Source: Mesorhizobium sp. INR15
Lineage (GTDB): Bacteria; Pseudomonadota; Alphaproteobacteria; Rhizobiales; Rhizobiaceae
Length of the DNA stretch: 64,000 bases
Assembly: GCF_015500075.1 (NCBI RefSeq)
Contig: NZ_CP045496.1
Span: 1,870,001-1,934,000 of the forward strand
Direction of reading: 5' to 3'
Part shown: piece after piece, positions 35,374 to 44,992 of the stretch
How the letters are laid out: each line of letters begins with the position of its first letter
Numbering within the stretch: position 1 is the first letter of the stretch
Program-made: the position numbers and the translations under genes
Notes under the pieces: model-generated
Databases searched by the model: none
The model's input: the letters and a program-made list of their open reading frames with translations, nothing else
Told to the model about the DNA's origin: nothing

Positions 35374-37503
35374 ATGTGGATCAATTCGAGTAATCGCGTG
35401 GTGTTGTGCACGTTGCTGGCAATCTCCGGCTGCACGTCGACGCCGGGCAAGGATTTTTTTACCGAGACCGTCGAGAGCCTGCACGCCAAGAACTCGCCTT
35501 TGCGGGCGGGCTATACAGGACCCGGCGCTGTCACCTCGGCCTCCGATCAGGCGCAACGCTTCAACGGCGCGCAGTATCAGGGCTCGGGCCAGTTTGTGTC
35601 GTCCGCCGCCCCTGTTGCCCAGGTTACCGACACCGGGGCAGGCCAGTACGAGCTCAACCTCGTCAATGCACCGGTCGCAGACGCCGCAAAGGCCGTGCTG
35701 GGCGATGCCTTGCATGTCAATTATGTCGTCGATCCGCGCGTGCAGGGCACGGTCACCTTGCAGACATCGAAACCGGTGTCGAAGGATGCACTGTCGGACA
35801 TACTGGAATCGGCACTTGCCGTGAACAGTGCCGGGATCGTCAAACGCGGCGGCACCTATCAGATCGTCCCACTTTCGGAGACGCTGTCGAGCACGCCTTC
35901 GGTCAGCGTGCCGTCGGTCACGCCGTCGGGGCCAGGCGTCAAAGTGCAGGTGCTGCAACTGCAATACATCGCCGCCGACGAAATGAAGACCATTCTCGAG
36001 CCGATCACCAGGCAAGGCTCGGTATTGCGGGTCGATTCGACGCGGAACCTGATCACCGTCGCCGGCAACAATACCGATCTCGACGCCATTCGCGAAGCGG
36101 TGTCGGTGTTCGATGTCGACTGGATGCGCGGCATGTCGGTAGCGCTGCATCCGCTGAAAGCCTCCAAGCCGTCGGCGGTGGCGACCGAACTCGATTCAAT
36201 CTTCGGCACTAAGGAGGGGCCTGGCGCCAAGCTCATCCAGTTCATTCCCAACGACCGCCTGAACTCGGTGCTGGTCATCACCTCGCGCCCGGCCTATCTC
36301 GCGCGCGCCGCGACCTGGATCGCCAAGCTGGACAGGCTGGCCGAGACCAATGAGGATCAGCTGTTCGTCTACCAGATCCAGAACCGCCCGGCTAAGGAAC
36401 TGGCCGAGGTCCTGAGCTCGGTTCTCGGCACCACGGTCAAGACCAAAGGGGGCTCATCCGGCTCCAACGTCTCGCCTGACCAGACGCCGATCACCATGCA
36501 ATCCGACGGCGTGACGCCGGCGCCGCTGACCGGGCCTTCGCCCGCCGAAGAACTGGCACCCGACGGGCAGCCCAAGCCGCATGCGACGGTGGTCGCCGAT
36601 GTCGAAAACAACTCGCTGCTGATCCAGACCACGTCGCGCGACTACGAGCGCATCGAGCAAATCCTGACCAAGGTCGACGTTCTGCCAACGCAAGTCATGC
36701 TGGAAGCCGTCATCGCCGAAGTCACGCTCAACGACGATTTGAAATACGGCCTGCGATGGTTCTTCGAGAATGGCGGGACCAAGGTGTCGCTGTCTGATGT
36801 CGCGAAGGGTGCCGCCGCTGCCGCTCTCCCCGGCTTCAACTGGAGCTACGCCACTGACAATATCCAGGTGACGCTGAGCGCGTTGTCGAAGGTCACCGAC
36901 GTCAACGTCATTTCGGCGCCAACGATCATGGCCCTGAACAACCAGAAAGCGATATTGCAGGTTGGTGACCAGGTGCCGATCCTCACCCAGCAATCGCAGG
37001 GCACTTCGAATGGCGCCGCACCGATCATAAATTCGGTGCAGATGAAGGATACAGGCGTCATCCTGACGGTGACGCCACGCATCAACGCCGCCGGCCGGGT
37101 TATGCTCGACATCCAGCAGGAAGTCAGCAACGTGACGACGACGACGAGTTCCGACATCAATTCGCCGACGATTCAGCAGCGCAAGATCCAGACGCGTGTG
37201 CTCGTCAATGATGGCGAGAGCCTAGCATTAGGTGGTCTTATACAGCAGAACAACAGTGTCGACCGCAGCCAGGTGCCGATCCTTGGCGATATCCCGATTA
37301 TCGGCAACGCCTTCAAGCAGAAGGATGATGGCATCAAACGAACCGAGCTGATCATCTTCATCCGGCCGCATGTCGTGCGCGATATCAACGAGGCCCGCGA
37401 AGTGACCGAGGAATTCCGGGGCAAGATCAGCCTGCAGACGCCAATCCAGAAGCGGCGGGGTGGCACTCCCCTGCAGCAGGATTTGAAGCGGCTGGCCTAC
37501 TGA
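35374..37503 (+). CDS. gspD: Type II secretion secretin GspD (lipoprotein)
   Basis: 709 aa outer-membrane channel of the type II secretion system. The N-terminus is a lipoprotein signal with lipobox ISGC (Cys20), so it may reach the outer membrane without a pilotin. N0 domain about residues 85-165 (QYELNLVNAPVADAAKAVLG), then N1-N3 modules with a 45-aa Ser/Gly/Pro-rich insert near residues 350-400. The C-terminal secretin domain carries VPILTQQ and the hallmark VPILGDIPIIGNAF. The length is typical. First gene of a plus-strand operon with gspO and gspG. Confidence 0.95.
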   Translation: MWINSSNRVVLCTLLAISGCTSTPGKDFFTETVESLHAKNSPLRAGYTGPGAVTSASDQAQRFNGAQYQGSGQFVSSAAPVAQVTDTGAGQYELNLVNAPVADAAKAVLGDALHVNYVVDPRVQGTVTLQTSKPVSKDALSDILESALAVNSAGIVKRGGTYQIVPLSETLSSTPSVSVPSVTPSGPGVKVQVLQLQYIAADEMKTILEPITRQGSVLRVDSTRNLITVAGNNTDLDAIREAVSVFDVDWMRGMSVALHPLKASKPSAVATELDSIFGTKEGPGAKLIQFIPNDRLNSVLVITSRPAYLARAATWIAKLDRLAETNEDQLFVYQIQNRPAKELAEVLSSVLGTTVKTKGGSSGSNVSPDQTPITMQSDGVTPAPLTGPSPAEELAPDGQPKPHATVVADVENNSLLIQTTSRDYERIEQILTKVDVLPTQVMLEAVIAEVTLNDDLKYGLRWFFENGGTKVSLSDVAKGAAAAALPGFNWSYATDNIQVTLSALSKVTDVNVISAPTIMALNNQKAILQVGDQVPILTQQSQGTSNGAAPIINSVQMKDTGVILTVTPRINAAGRVMLDIQQEVSNVTTTTSSDINSPTIQQRKIQTRVLVNDGESLALGGLIQQNNSVDRSQVPILGDIPIIGNAFKQKDDGIKRTELIIFIRPHVVRDINEAREVTEEFRGKISLQTPIQKRRGGTPLQQDLKRLAY

Positions 37504-37505
37504 CC

Positions 37506-38000
37506 ATGGAAGCAGATGTCCCGATCCTGATTGTTGCCGGTCTGGTTCTGGCGGCCATTCTCGTCGGCATAACCGTCGTCGACTTCAGGCGCATGGTGAT
37601 CCCGGATTTTCTCAATCTGGCCTTGGCCGCCGGCGGGCTTGGCTTTCAATTGCTGGTGCGGCGCGACAATGCGCCGATACAGATCCTGGCCGCCGTGTCG
37701 ACGCTGGCTGTTTTCTGGGCTCTGCGGCACGGCCACTTTCTGCTCACCGGCAGGATCGGGCTCGGCCTTGGCGACGTCAAAATGCTGGCCGCCGCCGCTC
37801 TGTGGATCAGTCCGCTGCTGTTGCCGGTGCTGCTGTTCATCGCCAGCGCCGCCGCGCTTCTGTTCATCGGGGGACAAGTCGTTGCCGCGGGACCGGCGGC
37901 AGCGCGGTCGCGTGTGCCGTTCGGTCCTTTCATTGCCATCGGGCTGGGCTGCAGCTTCGTGCTCGAGCAATTTGTTGGACTAACCCTGGGAGTGCTGTGA
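37506..38000 (+). CDS. gspO: Prepilin peptidase GspO (A24, short form)
   Basis: 164 aa inner-membrane aspartic peptidase that cleaves pseudopilin leaders. The two catalytic Asp are seen in VVDFRRMVIPD and in the GxGD motif GLGDVK (near residue 87). About six transmembrane helices. The N-terminal methyltransferase domain of long PilD/GspO proteins is absent, as in CpaA-like short forms, so pseudopilins may not be N-methylated by it. It starts three bases after gspD and its stop overlaps the gspG start. Confidence 0.9.
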   Translation: MEADVPILIVAGLVLAAILVGITVVDFRRMVIPDFLNLALAAGGLGFQLLVRRDNAPIQILAAVSTLAVFWALRHGHFLLTGRIGLGLGDVKMLAAAALWISPLLLPVLLFIASAAALLFIGGQVVAAGPAAARSRVPFGPFIAIGLGCSFVLEQFVGLTLGVL

Positions 38001-38458
38001 TGCACATTTTCCGTCGCATTGGCTCGGCCGATAACAAGCAGGGTGGACCCAACGACCGCGAGGCCGGCTTCACGCTGGTCGAGCTTCTGGTCGTGCTCGC
38101 CATCATCGCTCTGATCGCGACGCTGGTCGCGCCGCAAGTGCTGCGGTATCTTGGCTCGGCCCGCACCAGCGCGGCCAAGGCGCAGATCAGGAACATTGAG
38201 AGCGCCCTCGAGCTCTATTATGTCGACAATGCCAAATACCCGTCCGATGACGAAGGGCTCAAAGCTTTGGTGACGGCACCGCCAGGTGACACGCAATGGA
38301 ACGGGCCTTATCTGAAGACAACCAGCGGCCTCAATGATCCCTGGGGCAGGCCTTATGTCTACCAACTGAAGCCCGATGCGAGCGGCGTTGTGATCCGTAC
38401 GTATGGCCGCGATGGCAAACCCGACGGGACGGGCGAGGATCAGGACGTCACCAACTGA
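38000..38458 (+). CDS. gspG: Major pseudopilin GspG
   Basis: 152 aa. The leader is long (23 aa) and ends REAG, then the cleavage site before FTLVELLVVLAIIALIATLV, with Glu5 of the mature pilin present. The C-terminal fold has the GspG pattern: YPSDDEGLKALV, NGPYLKT, LNDPWGRPYVYQ, and calcium-site Asp residues near the end (GRDGKPDGTGEDQD). The ATG overlaps the gspO stop (TGATG). Last gene of the plus-strand operon, and it converges on gspJ. Confidence 0.95.
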   Translation: MHIFRRIGSADNKQGGPNDREAGFTLVELLVVLAIIALIATLVAPQVLRYLGSARTSAAKAQIRNIESALELYYVDNAKYPSDDEGLKALVTAPPGDTQWNGPYLKTTSGLNDPWGRPYVYQLKPDASGVVIRTYGRDGKPDGTGEDQDVTN

Positions 38459-38522
38459 GGCATGTCGCCAAAAAACGGCATTGAGACGGCAAAAGTCGCG
38501 AGGTCACGTGTGAGAACGCGCG

Positions 38523-39239
38523 TCAGTTTTCCGATTGTGCCTGCGGGCTTGCGAGGCTCAGTCGCGCGAAGCCGTTGGATGCATAGGTCGCGCCGTCCCG
38601 GGCGACCGAAATCCTGAAGCGAATGGCGCTCGGTAGCTGGCGATTGAGTTTCCAGTCCGCCGACCATGACCCCTTCGAACCATCAAGATATTCGAACTGC
38701 AAGCCGGTGACGCCGCCGATCAACGGTACGGTCCGGCTGTCGACCTCACCACCGGCGCTGCTTCCCCGACGCAGGTTCTGGACGATGGACAAAAGGCCGT
38801 CATCGGTGGGCAGGATCGTGACTTCCCGAAGAGCGGAGGAGCCGAAGCTGATCGCCATGATGCCGTTGAACTGCAACTGATTGGGCTGGCCACTGAAATA
38901 GATCACGTCGTCAGGTGTCGATTGCGTCAGCGGCAGAGCCTCGGCATTGCCCAGCGTGGCTTCGAGAAACCGTGTCGCGGCATCCACCTCCATCTGCATC
39001 TGGGTGGCATTGCTGATGCGCATCATGGTCCGGGCCTGACCGAGGAAGACGACCATCAATGCCGAAATCACGCCGACGAGCGCGAGCCCCACCAGCACGT
39101 CGATGAGGGCAAAACCTTCAACCCCGGGACGTGTGGAAACTGGTCGCGGGTAGGCGGCAGCCCTCGCGCCGGCTCTCGTGAACTGGCGAGATGACGGTAG
39201 CCGTGCGATGTCGGCCGCGTGAAAAAGGAAGCCGTTCAT
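38523..39239 (-). CDS. gspJ: Minor pseudopilin GspJ
   Basis: 238 aa. An unusually long 41-aa leader ends GVEG before FALIDVLVGLALVGVISALM; the position-5 residue is Asp in place of the usual Glu. GspJ-type C-terminal domain: GVTGLQFEYLDGSKGSWSAD and LPSAIRFRISV. The ATG overlaps the gspI stop by 4 nt (ATGA), which supports this start despite the long leader. Last gene of the minus-strand operon. Forms the pseudopilus tip with GspI and GspK. Confidence 0.85.
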   Translation of the reverse strand: MNGFLFHAADIARLPSSRQFTRAGARAAAYPRPVSTRPGVEGFALIDVLVGLALVGVISALMVVFLGQARTMMRISNATQMQMEVDAATRFLEATLGNAEALPLTQSTPDDVIYFSGQPNQLQFNGIMAISFGSSALREVTILPTDDGLLSIVQNLRRGSSAGGEVDSRTVPLIGGVTGLQFEYLDGSKGSWSADWKLNRQLPSAIRFRISVARDGATYASNGFARLSLASPQAQSEN

Positions 39240-39610
39240 TGCGGGTTCTGCTGTCTGGCTGGCAAGAAAGTGAGAAACGATCCGCTTGTCCCCGCACCGC
39301 TTTTCTCAATGACGACGGCGGACATCTTTGCCTTCGCCACATCGACCGGATACGCCTTGAGTGTCCAGCCCGATTGGGCAATCCCATCCATTTTGGCGGC
39401 GCCCTCGGTTCCGGCCTCGCCATTGTATTCCGCCATGATGGCTCGAATTTTCCGTGCTGCCTCCACCTGTTCCCTGGCCGTCACGATGCTGCGGCTGGCC
39501 AGCACGATCGTCTGGCTGGCGATGCCCAGCACCAGGGCAAGAATGGTCATGGCGACGATCATTTCGAGGATCGAGAAGCCGTCTTCACTGGAGCTGTTGG
39601 TCGGCATCAT
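39236..39610 (-). CDS. gspI: Minor pseudopilin GspI
   Basis: 124 aa. Short leader ending EDG, then FSILEMIVAMTILALVLGIA with Glu5. Small C-terminal domain consistent with GspI. Overlaps gspH by 4 nt and gspJ by 4 nt. Member of the tip complex. Confidence 0.85.
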   Translation of the reverse strand: MMPTNSSSEDGFSILEMIVAMTILALVLGIASQTIVLASRSIVTAREQVEAARKIRAIMAEYNGEAGTEGAAKMDGIAQSGWTLKAYPVDVAKAKMSAVVIEKSGAGTSGSFLTFLPARQQNPQ

Positions 39611-40080
39611 GGCTTCATCCGTCGGCTGGCGAGGCCGGTCAGCCAGTTCACTTCGATGCGCGCTGTCTGTGCTGCTCGCTGCAAATCGATTTCCAGGCCC
39701 GACGAACTGCCGTCGGGAAGAAATGTCAAAACCGCCTGATGCCCATCCAACATGGTTTCGCGGCCGGTCGTCACCCTCAATTTCACGTCCTCGGGCAGAT
39801 TGAGCACATGCCTGTCGTCGAAACGGATTGTCCGGCCGCTTGCGTCGATGACAATTCGCTGCGGCCTGGCCGTGGCGATGGCCAAGGTGCGTGACATGCG
39901 GAACCCCGAGACAATCTCGTTTGATGAGGTTTCCAGACTTTCCGACCGGTATCTCTGGACGATGCCGGGCGCCGCGATCGCGGCAACAACGGCCATGATC
40001 GCCAGCACGACCAGCATCTCGACCAAAGTGAACCCGGCCTCGTCGTTCTCTCGTTTGGGGACAGACAAGGATGCCGTCAC
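39607..40080 (-). CDS. gspH: Minor pseudopilin GspH
   Basis: 157 aa. Leader ending DEAG before FTLVEMLVVLAIMAVVAAIA with Glu5. The downstream GspH domain has SGFRMSRTLAIATARPQRIV and the terminal FLPDGSSSGLEIDL motif typical of GspH/FimT. Overlaps gspF and gspI by 4 nt each. Confidence 0.88.
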   Translation of the reverse strand: MTASLSVPKRENDEAGFTLVEMLVVLAIMAVVAAIAAPGIVQRYRSESLETSSNEIVSGFRMSRTLAIATARPQRIVIDASGRTIRFDDRHVLNLPEDVKLRVTTGRETMLDGHQAVLTFLPDGSSSGLEIDLQRAAQTARIEVNWLTGLASRRMKP

Positions 40081-41297
40081 TGCAGCGTCAGATCGTTGAT
40101 GCTGAGGATCGTGGTCATCACCGAGATGACCAGACTGCCGACGAGAAACCCGAGCGATATGGTCATTGCTGGGGTTAGCAGCTTAAGCAGCGTGTCTATC
40201 CGCCGGGTCAGTGCCGTCTGCAGCATCTTTCCCGCACGATCAAGCACGACAGGAAGCGCGTTGGCGTCGTCGCCGAGCGAGATCAGCGATAGCGTGGCAT
40301 TGTCGAACAGGCCGGCATTGGCGGCGGCGTTGTGAAGCCGGGCACCGTTCGCCACCTCCTCCTCCATGGCGGCGAAACTCGCCCGTAGCGAACTCTGCTG
40401 TGAAACATTGGTTGCCAGGCGCAAGGCCTCGCTGATCGTCACGCCATTGCCCAGCAACAGCGAAAGCGTTTCAAGATATCGGGCAAGCACCGCGTTCTTG
40501 AACAGGGCACCGACCACCGGCGTTTTCAGCAGCCAGCGCGAAAACGTGCTCTTCGCGGCCGCGGACCTGGAGAGGACGAGATAGCCGAGCAACCCGGACA
40601 GGATGATCAGCGGGAAGATGAAGGGGTAATCGTTGAAGACGCTGCCGAAGCCGGAGAGCATCCGCATCGTGAACGGTTTGGGAGCTGCGGACCCCTCGAA
40701 AATGGGCTCGAGCGCCGGTACCAGAACCGTGGCCAGGACGACCATGGCTCCACTCATCACCACCAGCAGGAATGCCGGATATGTCAGGGCTTCGACGATC
40801 GAGGCACGGCGTTTTGCCTTGGCTTCGAACGTGGCGGCCAGGCGCTGGCATATATAGGCCATCTTGCCGCTGCGTTCGCCGCTGGCCAGCAAGGCGGCGA
40901 TATCGGGCGTGATACTGGGTAAGGTCAGAAACGCGTCGGCGATGGAGCGTCCGCCGGTGGTGAGGTCCAGCACGGTCTGCAATTGCTGGCGCCTGGTGGC
41001 GTTGCCTTCGCCCGAAATGACCGCGCTCAAGGCGCGGTCGATGGTGAAACCGGCATTGAGCAGCACTGAAAGCTCGCCAAACAGCCGGCTGAGATCAACC
41101 TGCCGCGTCAGGGTAAAGCTGCCCTTGCCCGGCAGCCTAATCGCGGTCTTTTCGTCGCTGGCGGGTGCAAGATGGTAGGAGCGGCGCCCTTGCTGGGCCA
41201 GCTTGCGCGCGGCATCCTGTTTGGTCGGCGCGTCGACGACGCCGTTTTCCCTGGTCCCGTCCACCAGATACGCGCGATAGGCATATGCCGGCATCAT
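40077..41297 (-). CDS. gspF: Type II secretion inner-membrane platform protein GspF
   Basis: 406 aa with two GspF domains (about residues 70-190 and 270-395) and three transmembrane helices. Conserved stretches: LSVLLNAGFTIDRALSAVIS and, in the second repeat, LSLLLGNGVTISEALRLATN. The last helix is near the C-terminus (FLVGSLVISVMTTI). It couples GspE to pseudopilus assembly. Overlaps gspE and gspH by 4 nt. Confidence 0.93.
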   Translation of the reverse strand: MMPAYAYRAYLVDGTRENGVVDAPTKQDAARKLAQQGRRSYHLAPASDEKTAIRLPGKGSFTLTRQVDLSRLFGELSVLLNAGFTIDRALSAVISGEGNATRRQQLQTVLDLTTGGRSIADAFLTLPSITPDIAALLASGERSGKMAYICQRLAATFEAKAKRRASIVEALTYPAFLLVVMSGAMVVLATVLVPALEPIFEGSAAPKPFTMRMLSGFGSVFNDYPFIFPLIILSGLLGYLVLSRSAAAKSTFSRWLLKTPVVGALFKNAVLARYLETLSLLLGNGVTISEALRLATNVSQQSSLRASFAAMEEEVANGARLHNAAANAGLFDNATLSLISLGDDANALPVVLDRAGKMLQTALTRRIDTLLKLLTPAMTISLGFLVGSLVISVMTTILSINDLTLQ

Positions 41298-42934
41298 CCG
41301 CCTCCGTCGAGATCGATGACGCGCCGCACTTCTTCAAGCGTGGTGACCTGACGCCGCACCAGCGTGGCCGCATGCACCGCCATCGGGATCAGGTCGGCTT
41401 CTGCCGCCGCCCTGGCGATCTCAAACTCGCTGGCGCCTTCGTCGATAAGGGCGGCAATGCGCGGCGACACTTGCAGCATTTCGTAAGTCACAGTCCGCCC
41501 ACTATAGCCCGAACCGTTGCAGTTCTTGCAGGGAGCACCGGCGCTGGCGGCGTGGCAAATCGGGCAAACACGGCGCAGCAGCCGCTGGGCGATGACGCCC
41601 CGGATCGTCGCGCCAAGCAGATAGCCGTCGACGCCCATGTCGCGCAGGCGCGTCAGCGCGCCCGCCGCGCTGTTGGTGTGCAGTGTTGAAAACACCAGAT
41701 GGCCGGTCAGTGCCGCCTGGATGGCGATCTGCGCGGTCTCGCGGTCGCGTATCTCGCCAAGCAGAATGATATCGGGATCCTGTCGCAGGATCGAACGGAG
41801 CGCCGTCGCGAAGTCGAGGTCGATCGCCGGATTGACCTGCAACTGCGTAATTCCCGCCATTCTGTATTCCACCGGGTCTTCGACGGTGAAGACCTTCACA
41901 TCGGGCTTGGAGCATTCGGCCAGGATCGAATAGAGCGTCGTCGTCTTGCCGCTGCCGGTTGGGCCGGTGACCAGCACGATGCCGTTGGCGGCCTGCGACA
42001 TCGCCCTGACCTTGGCTTGCGCGGCGGCGTCATAACCCAGCCGTTCCAGCCGCAGCTCGACGCCGGCCCGGTCGAGAATTCTGAGCACGATGGCTTCGCC
42101 ATGGATGGACGGAATGACCGAGACGCGTAGGTCGATGTCGCGACCGCGCACCGCGATCCGCATTCTGCCGTCCTGTGGCAGACGCCGTTCGGCGATGTTC
42201 AACCGCGACAGGATCTTGATGCGTGTCGAAATGCCCGACAGCATTGCCGAGGGCGCCGTATCCACCGTGGACAGCATGCCGTCATGGCGAAACCGGATGC
42301 GGACATGGTCCTCGAGCGGTTCGATGTGGATATCGGTCGCCCTCGCATCGACCGCACGATGGATGGTGTCGGCGACAAAACGCACGATCGGCGCCTCGCG
42401 GGCAAAATCCTTCAGCCGTTCCAGATCATCTGTGCCGAAGTCCGAGGGTGTGGCATTGCCACTTTCCAGCGACACGGCTTCCGCCGCCGACCGTTCGAGC
42501 CGGTCGATGCATTCGCCGATCATGCGTCGCGGCATGATGCGCAGCGACGGCGTCCTTTCCCAGTGAAAGGCCAGCGCATCGATGGTCTCAGACGAAAAAG
42601 GATCCGCGACCGCGACGACCAGCTGGCGCTCGTCCATCTCCAGCGGCAGGACTGCATTCTCCCTGAGATAAGCCAGCGGCACGCTTGCAAGCATCTCCGG
42701 GCTGAACTGTTCCGGCACCTCGGCAAGCAACGGCACGTCGAGGAAGCGGCACAGATTGTTGGCGAGGTCCTGTTCGCCGATCAGGCCGAGTTCCGTCATG
42801 ACCGTGTCGAAGGGGTGCCCCGATGTCCTGGCCGCGCCCATCGCGCGCTGCGCGCTGTGGGCCGTCAGGATCTTCTCGCTCTCAAGGAAGGCGAGGAATT
42901 CTTCGATGCGGGAGGACTGGAACGCCGCGTTCAT
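41294..42934 (-). CDS. gspE: Type II secretion ATPase GspE
   Basis: 546 aa. The N-terminal N1E/N2E part is followed by a RecA-like ATPase: Walker A GPTGSGKTTT (324-333), Asp box near VFTVEDPVEYRM (348-359), Walker B ILLGEIRDRET (390-400), His box GHLVFSTLHTN. The zinc-binding CM domain keeps its four Cys (C457, C460, C469, C472). All catalytic residues are present, so it should be active. Ends 3 nt before gspK on the same strand and overlaps gspF. Confidence 0.95.
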   Translation of the reverse strand: MNAAFQSSRIEEFLAFLESEKILTAHSAQRAMGAARTSGHPFDTVMTELGLIGEQDLANNLCRFLDVPLLAEVPEQFSPEMLASVPLAYLRENAVLPLEMDERQLVVAVADPFSSETIDALAFHWERTPSLRIMPRRMIGECIDRLERSAAEAVSLESGNATPSDFGTDDLERLKDFAREAPIVRFVADTIHRAVDARATDIHIEPLEDHVRIRFRHDGMLSTVDTAPSAMLSGISTRIKILSRLNIAERRLPQDGRMRIAVRGRDIDLRVSVIPSIHGEAIVLRILDRAGVELRLERLGYDAAAQAKVRAMSQAANGIVLVTGPTGSGKTTTLYSILAECSKPDVKVFTVEDPVEYRMAGITQLQVNPAIDLDFATALRSILRQDPDIILLGEIRDRETAQIAIQAALTGHLVFSTLHTNSAAGALTRLRDMGVDGYLLGATIRGVIAQRLLRRVCPICHAASAGAPCKNCNGSGYSGRTVTYEMLQVSPRIAALIDEGASEFEIARAAAEADLIPMAVHAATLVRRQVTTLEEVRRVIDLDGGG

Positions 42935-42937
42935 GGT

Positions 42938-43849
42938 CTAGCTCCACCGTCCCAGAATCTGGGCCACGGCACTGCCGAACAGCGCATCGCAGCCGGCGGT
43001 TGGGGCCAACGAGGTCAAGCCGCTGTCGCCGGTCTCAACGGCCGGCATGCGCGAGACCCGCCTGAAGCCGGCAGCGGTCAGCGATGATTTCTCGACGATA
43101 AGTCCAGCTTGACCGGCGATGCCAGCCCCGTCGCGTCTGGCCGTGATCTCTATTGTATAGACAGTTCCGCCGCTTTTATCCTGCGCGCCTGCCTCGTCAT
43201 CATGCGATCCATCAATGACATTTCGAAGCCGTTTCGGCGCCTTGGCGAGCGCGATCGAGCCTTGCTTGAGATCGACAGTGAAGACACCGTAGAGATCGCG
43301 CAACGGTATCGATGCGAGCGCGGAAAACTCCTGCAGCTCCGAGACGGATTCGAAGACCGCGAATTTGTTCTGCCGGGGCCCGAGCGAGGATTGCTGCTGG
43401 ACGCCGGCGGTAAAGGCGTGGGGCGGGCTTCTGAAGGCGATGATGGCCCTGGCGATTTCCTCGGCCCTTTTCGGATCAAAACCGAATGACGCGACCCCTC
43501 GCGTCAGCAACGGGTCGCTGGCGGCATTGAGATCGATCAGGCCGCCATGGTCCTGAACACGTAGGTCGAAACTAAAGTGTCCGGCATGACAACGCGCGGG
43601 TTCGGCATTCAGCGGTAGCCTTTCGGCACCCGAGCCATCGAACAATTCGCTGGCAACGACATTGACCAGGCCGTCAGCAACCATCGACAGCCGGTCATGC
43701 TCGATCTCATTGCTGGCGATCATCAGCCGTGTCCTCGCGTTTAGCGCGAAGGGAGCGACAACCGCTGCGACGATCAGCATGAAAACAAGCACGGCAACCA
43801 GTGCGAAGCCTTCGTCGTTGCCGCTGGAGGGATCAATGACCATCGCCAC
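42938..43849 (-). CDS. gspK: Minor pseudopilin GspK
   Basis: 303 aa, the large tip pseudopilin. Leader ending NDEG before FALVAVLVFMLIVAAVVAPF. The usual Glu5 of pilins is absent (Val), as is typical for GspK. The large inserted domain includes GGLIDLNAASDPLL. Its first 17 bases overlap the gspN-like gene; a second Met two codons in is possible. Confidence 0.85.
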   Translation of the reverse strand: MAMVIDPSSGNDEGFALVAVLVFMLIVAAVVAPFALNARTRLMIASNEIEHDRLSMVADGLVNVVASELFDGSGAERLPLNAEPARCHAGHFSFDLRVQDHGGLIDLNAASDPLLTRGVASFGFDPKRAEEIARAIIAFRSPPHAFTAGVQQQSSLGPRQNKFAVFESVSELQEFSALASIPLRDLYGVFTVDLKQGSIALAKAPKRLRNVIDGSHDDEAGAQDKSGGTVYTIEITARRDGAGIAGQAGLIVEKSSLTAAGFRRVSRMPAVETGDSGLTSLAPTAGCDALFGSAVAQILGRWS

Positions 43850-44387
43850 CTCCGGCGGAAGGAGGGGTCAGCTTTGGCGGGTATAACAGAACTCGTGACG
43901 ACTTGCCGTTCCGTTCGAGGGTCGCCGCGTCCTTCTCGACCCGGGAAACCGTCCAGCCATCGACGGTTTCGCCACTGCCATACCAATTGGCGCTATCGCC
44001 GCCCGCGACCTTGAGCAAAACCTTTGCACCGGCGCCGTTTATGCTGACGCCGAGCAGGGACGGCGCGACTATCGGCGCGGCGGCGACAATAGGCTGCGCC
44101 AGGGGAACCGGATCCGACGCCACTTGCACCGCTGGAGCCACGTCAGGCAAGGGGACGAATTTTCGTCGTGTCGGGGTGAACAATGGGCGCTCGAATGTCT
44201 CGGCAAAGCCATTGCTCTCGGGGGCTATTGCCGCACCCGCGGCGTCCTGCTGCAGTTCGCGGACACTGTGCTGCGCCGAAGCCTTTGTCGGCGAGATGTC
44301 GACCGGTGTGTCGTAAAGCATAACATTGGCTAAGCCGAGCGCGGCGGCCGCCGCGGCGAGCCCGAGTGCCGCCACGGCCCGGATCAC
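43833..44387 (-). CDS. Type II secretion GspN/GspC-like protein
   Basis: 184 aa bitopic inner-membrane protein: N-terminal helix (AVAALGLAAAAAALGLANVM), Pro/Ala-rich periplasmic linker, then a homology-region fold with ERPLFTPTRRKFVP, LLGVSINGAGAKVLL and WTVSRVEKDAATLERNGKSS. This layout fits the short alphaproteobacterial GspN proteins and the HR domain of GspC. No PDZ domain is present. No other gspC is seen in the cluster, so it probably does the GspC job of contacting the secretin. Overlaps gspM by 4 nt. Confidence 0.75.
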   Translation of the reverse strand: MIRAVAALGLAAAAAALGLANVMLYDTPVDISPTKASAQHSVRELQQDAAGAAIAPESNGFAETFERPLFTPTRRKFVPLPDVAPAVQVASDPVPLAQPIVAAAPIVAPSLLGVSINGAGAKVLLKVAGGDSANWYGSGETVDGWTVSRVEKDAATLERNGKSSRVLLYPPKLTPPSAGGGDGH

Positions 44388-44989
44388 GGCTTGGCCTCGG
44401 GCAGTGTCGCAGCTGAAGTACCCGACTGCAGCGCGCCGTAAAGCAACACTTCGGCGAAAATTTCCGGCGCAACAGTGGGTACTTGTGAAGGGGCCACATT
44501 CGTCGCCCGCAACGTGGTCTCGCGGATGAATAGGATCGGCAGTGTCGTTTCGAGACTGAGCATGAAACCGTGCACGCCTTCCAGAGTCCCCGAAACATTG
44601 GCGCGCAGGCCGAGATAGGCGACGCCGTCCTCATTGAGCACGGGCGCATTGCCGGCCGACAGCACTGTCACACCGTTGGAGGCGGCAATGGCGTTCAACC
44701 GGGTTTGCAGCGTGCCGCGTATGACCGCCTCGCTCTCGCCGGACAGGAACTCGCCATCGGTGGTGCCGGCAACCGGCGCCGCCGAGGCCTCGATAGTCTT
44801 GGCCAGCGCCACCACGGCCTCGATCTGCCCCAGCGTCGCGCGTTTTTCCTCGATGTCGGCACTGGCCGAGGCAACGGTGCCGAGTGCTGCGAACACGATC
44901 CAGCCAACCAGCAAAACACACATTGCCGCGATCGCCAGCGCGACCGAGCGGCGGACCAGCAGGCGGCTGTTGAGGATTGCCGTCAGCAT
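44384..44989 (-). CDS. gspM: Type II secretion assembly protein GspM
   Basis: 201 aa. A short cytoplasmic start is followed by one transmembrane helix (ALAIAAMCVLLVGWIVFAAL), a coiled-coil-like stretch, and a ferredoxin-like PilO/GspM fold (GVAYLGLRANVSGTLEGVHG and TLPILFIRETTLRAT). It partners GspL at the platform. Lies 3 nt after gspL. Confidence 0.82.
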   Translation of the reverse strand: MLTAILNSRLLVRRSVALAIAAMCVLLVGWIVFAALGTVASASADIEEKRATLGQIEAVVALAKTIEASAAPVAGTTDGEFLSGESEAVIRGTLQTRLNAIAASNGVTVLSAGNAPVLNEDGVAYLGLRANVSGTLEGVHGFMLSLETTLPILFIRETTLRATNVAPSQVPTVAPEIFAEVLLYGALQSGTSAATLPEAKP

Positions 44990-44992
44990 CGC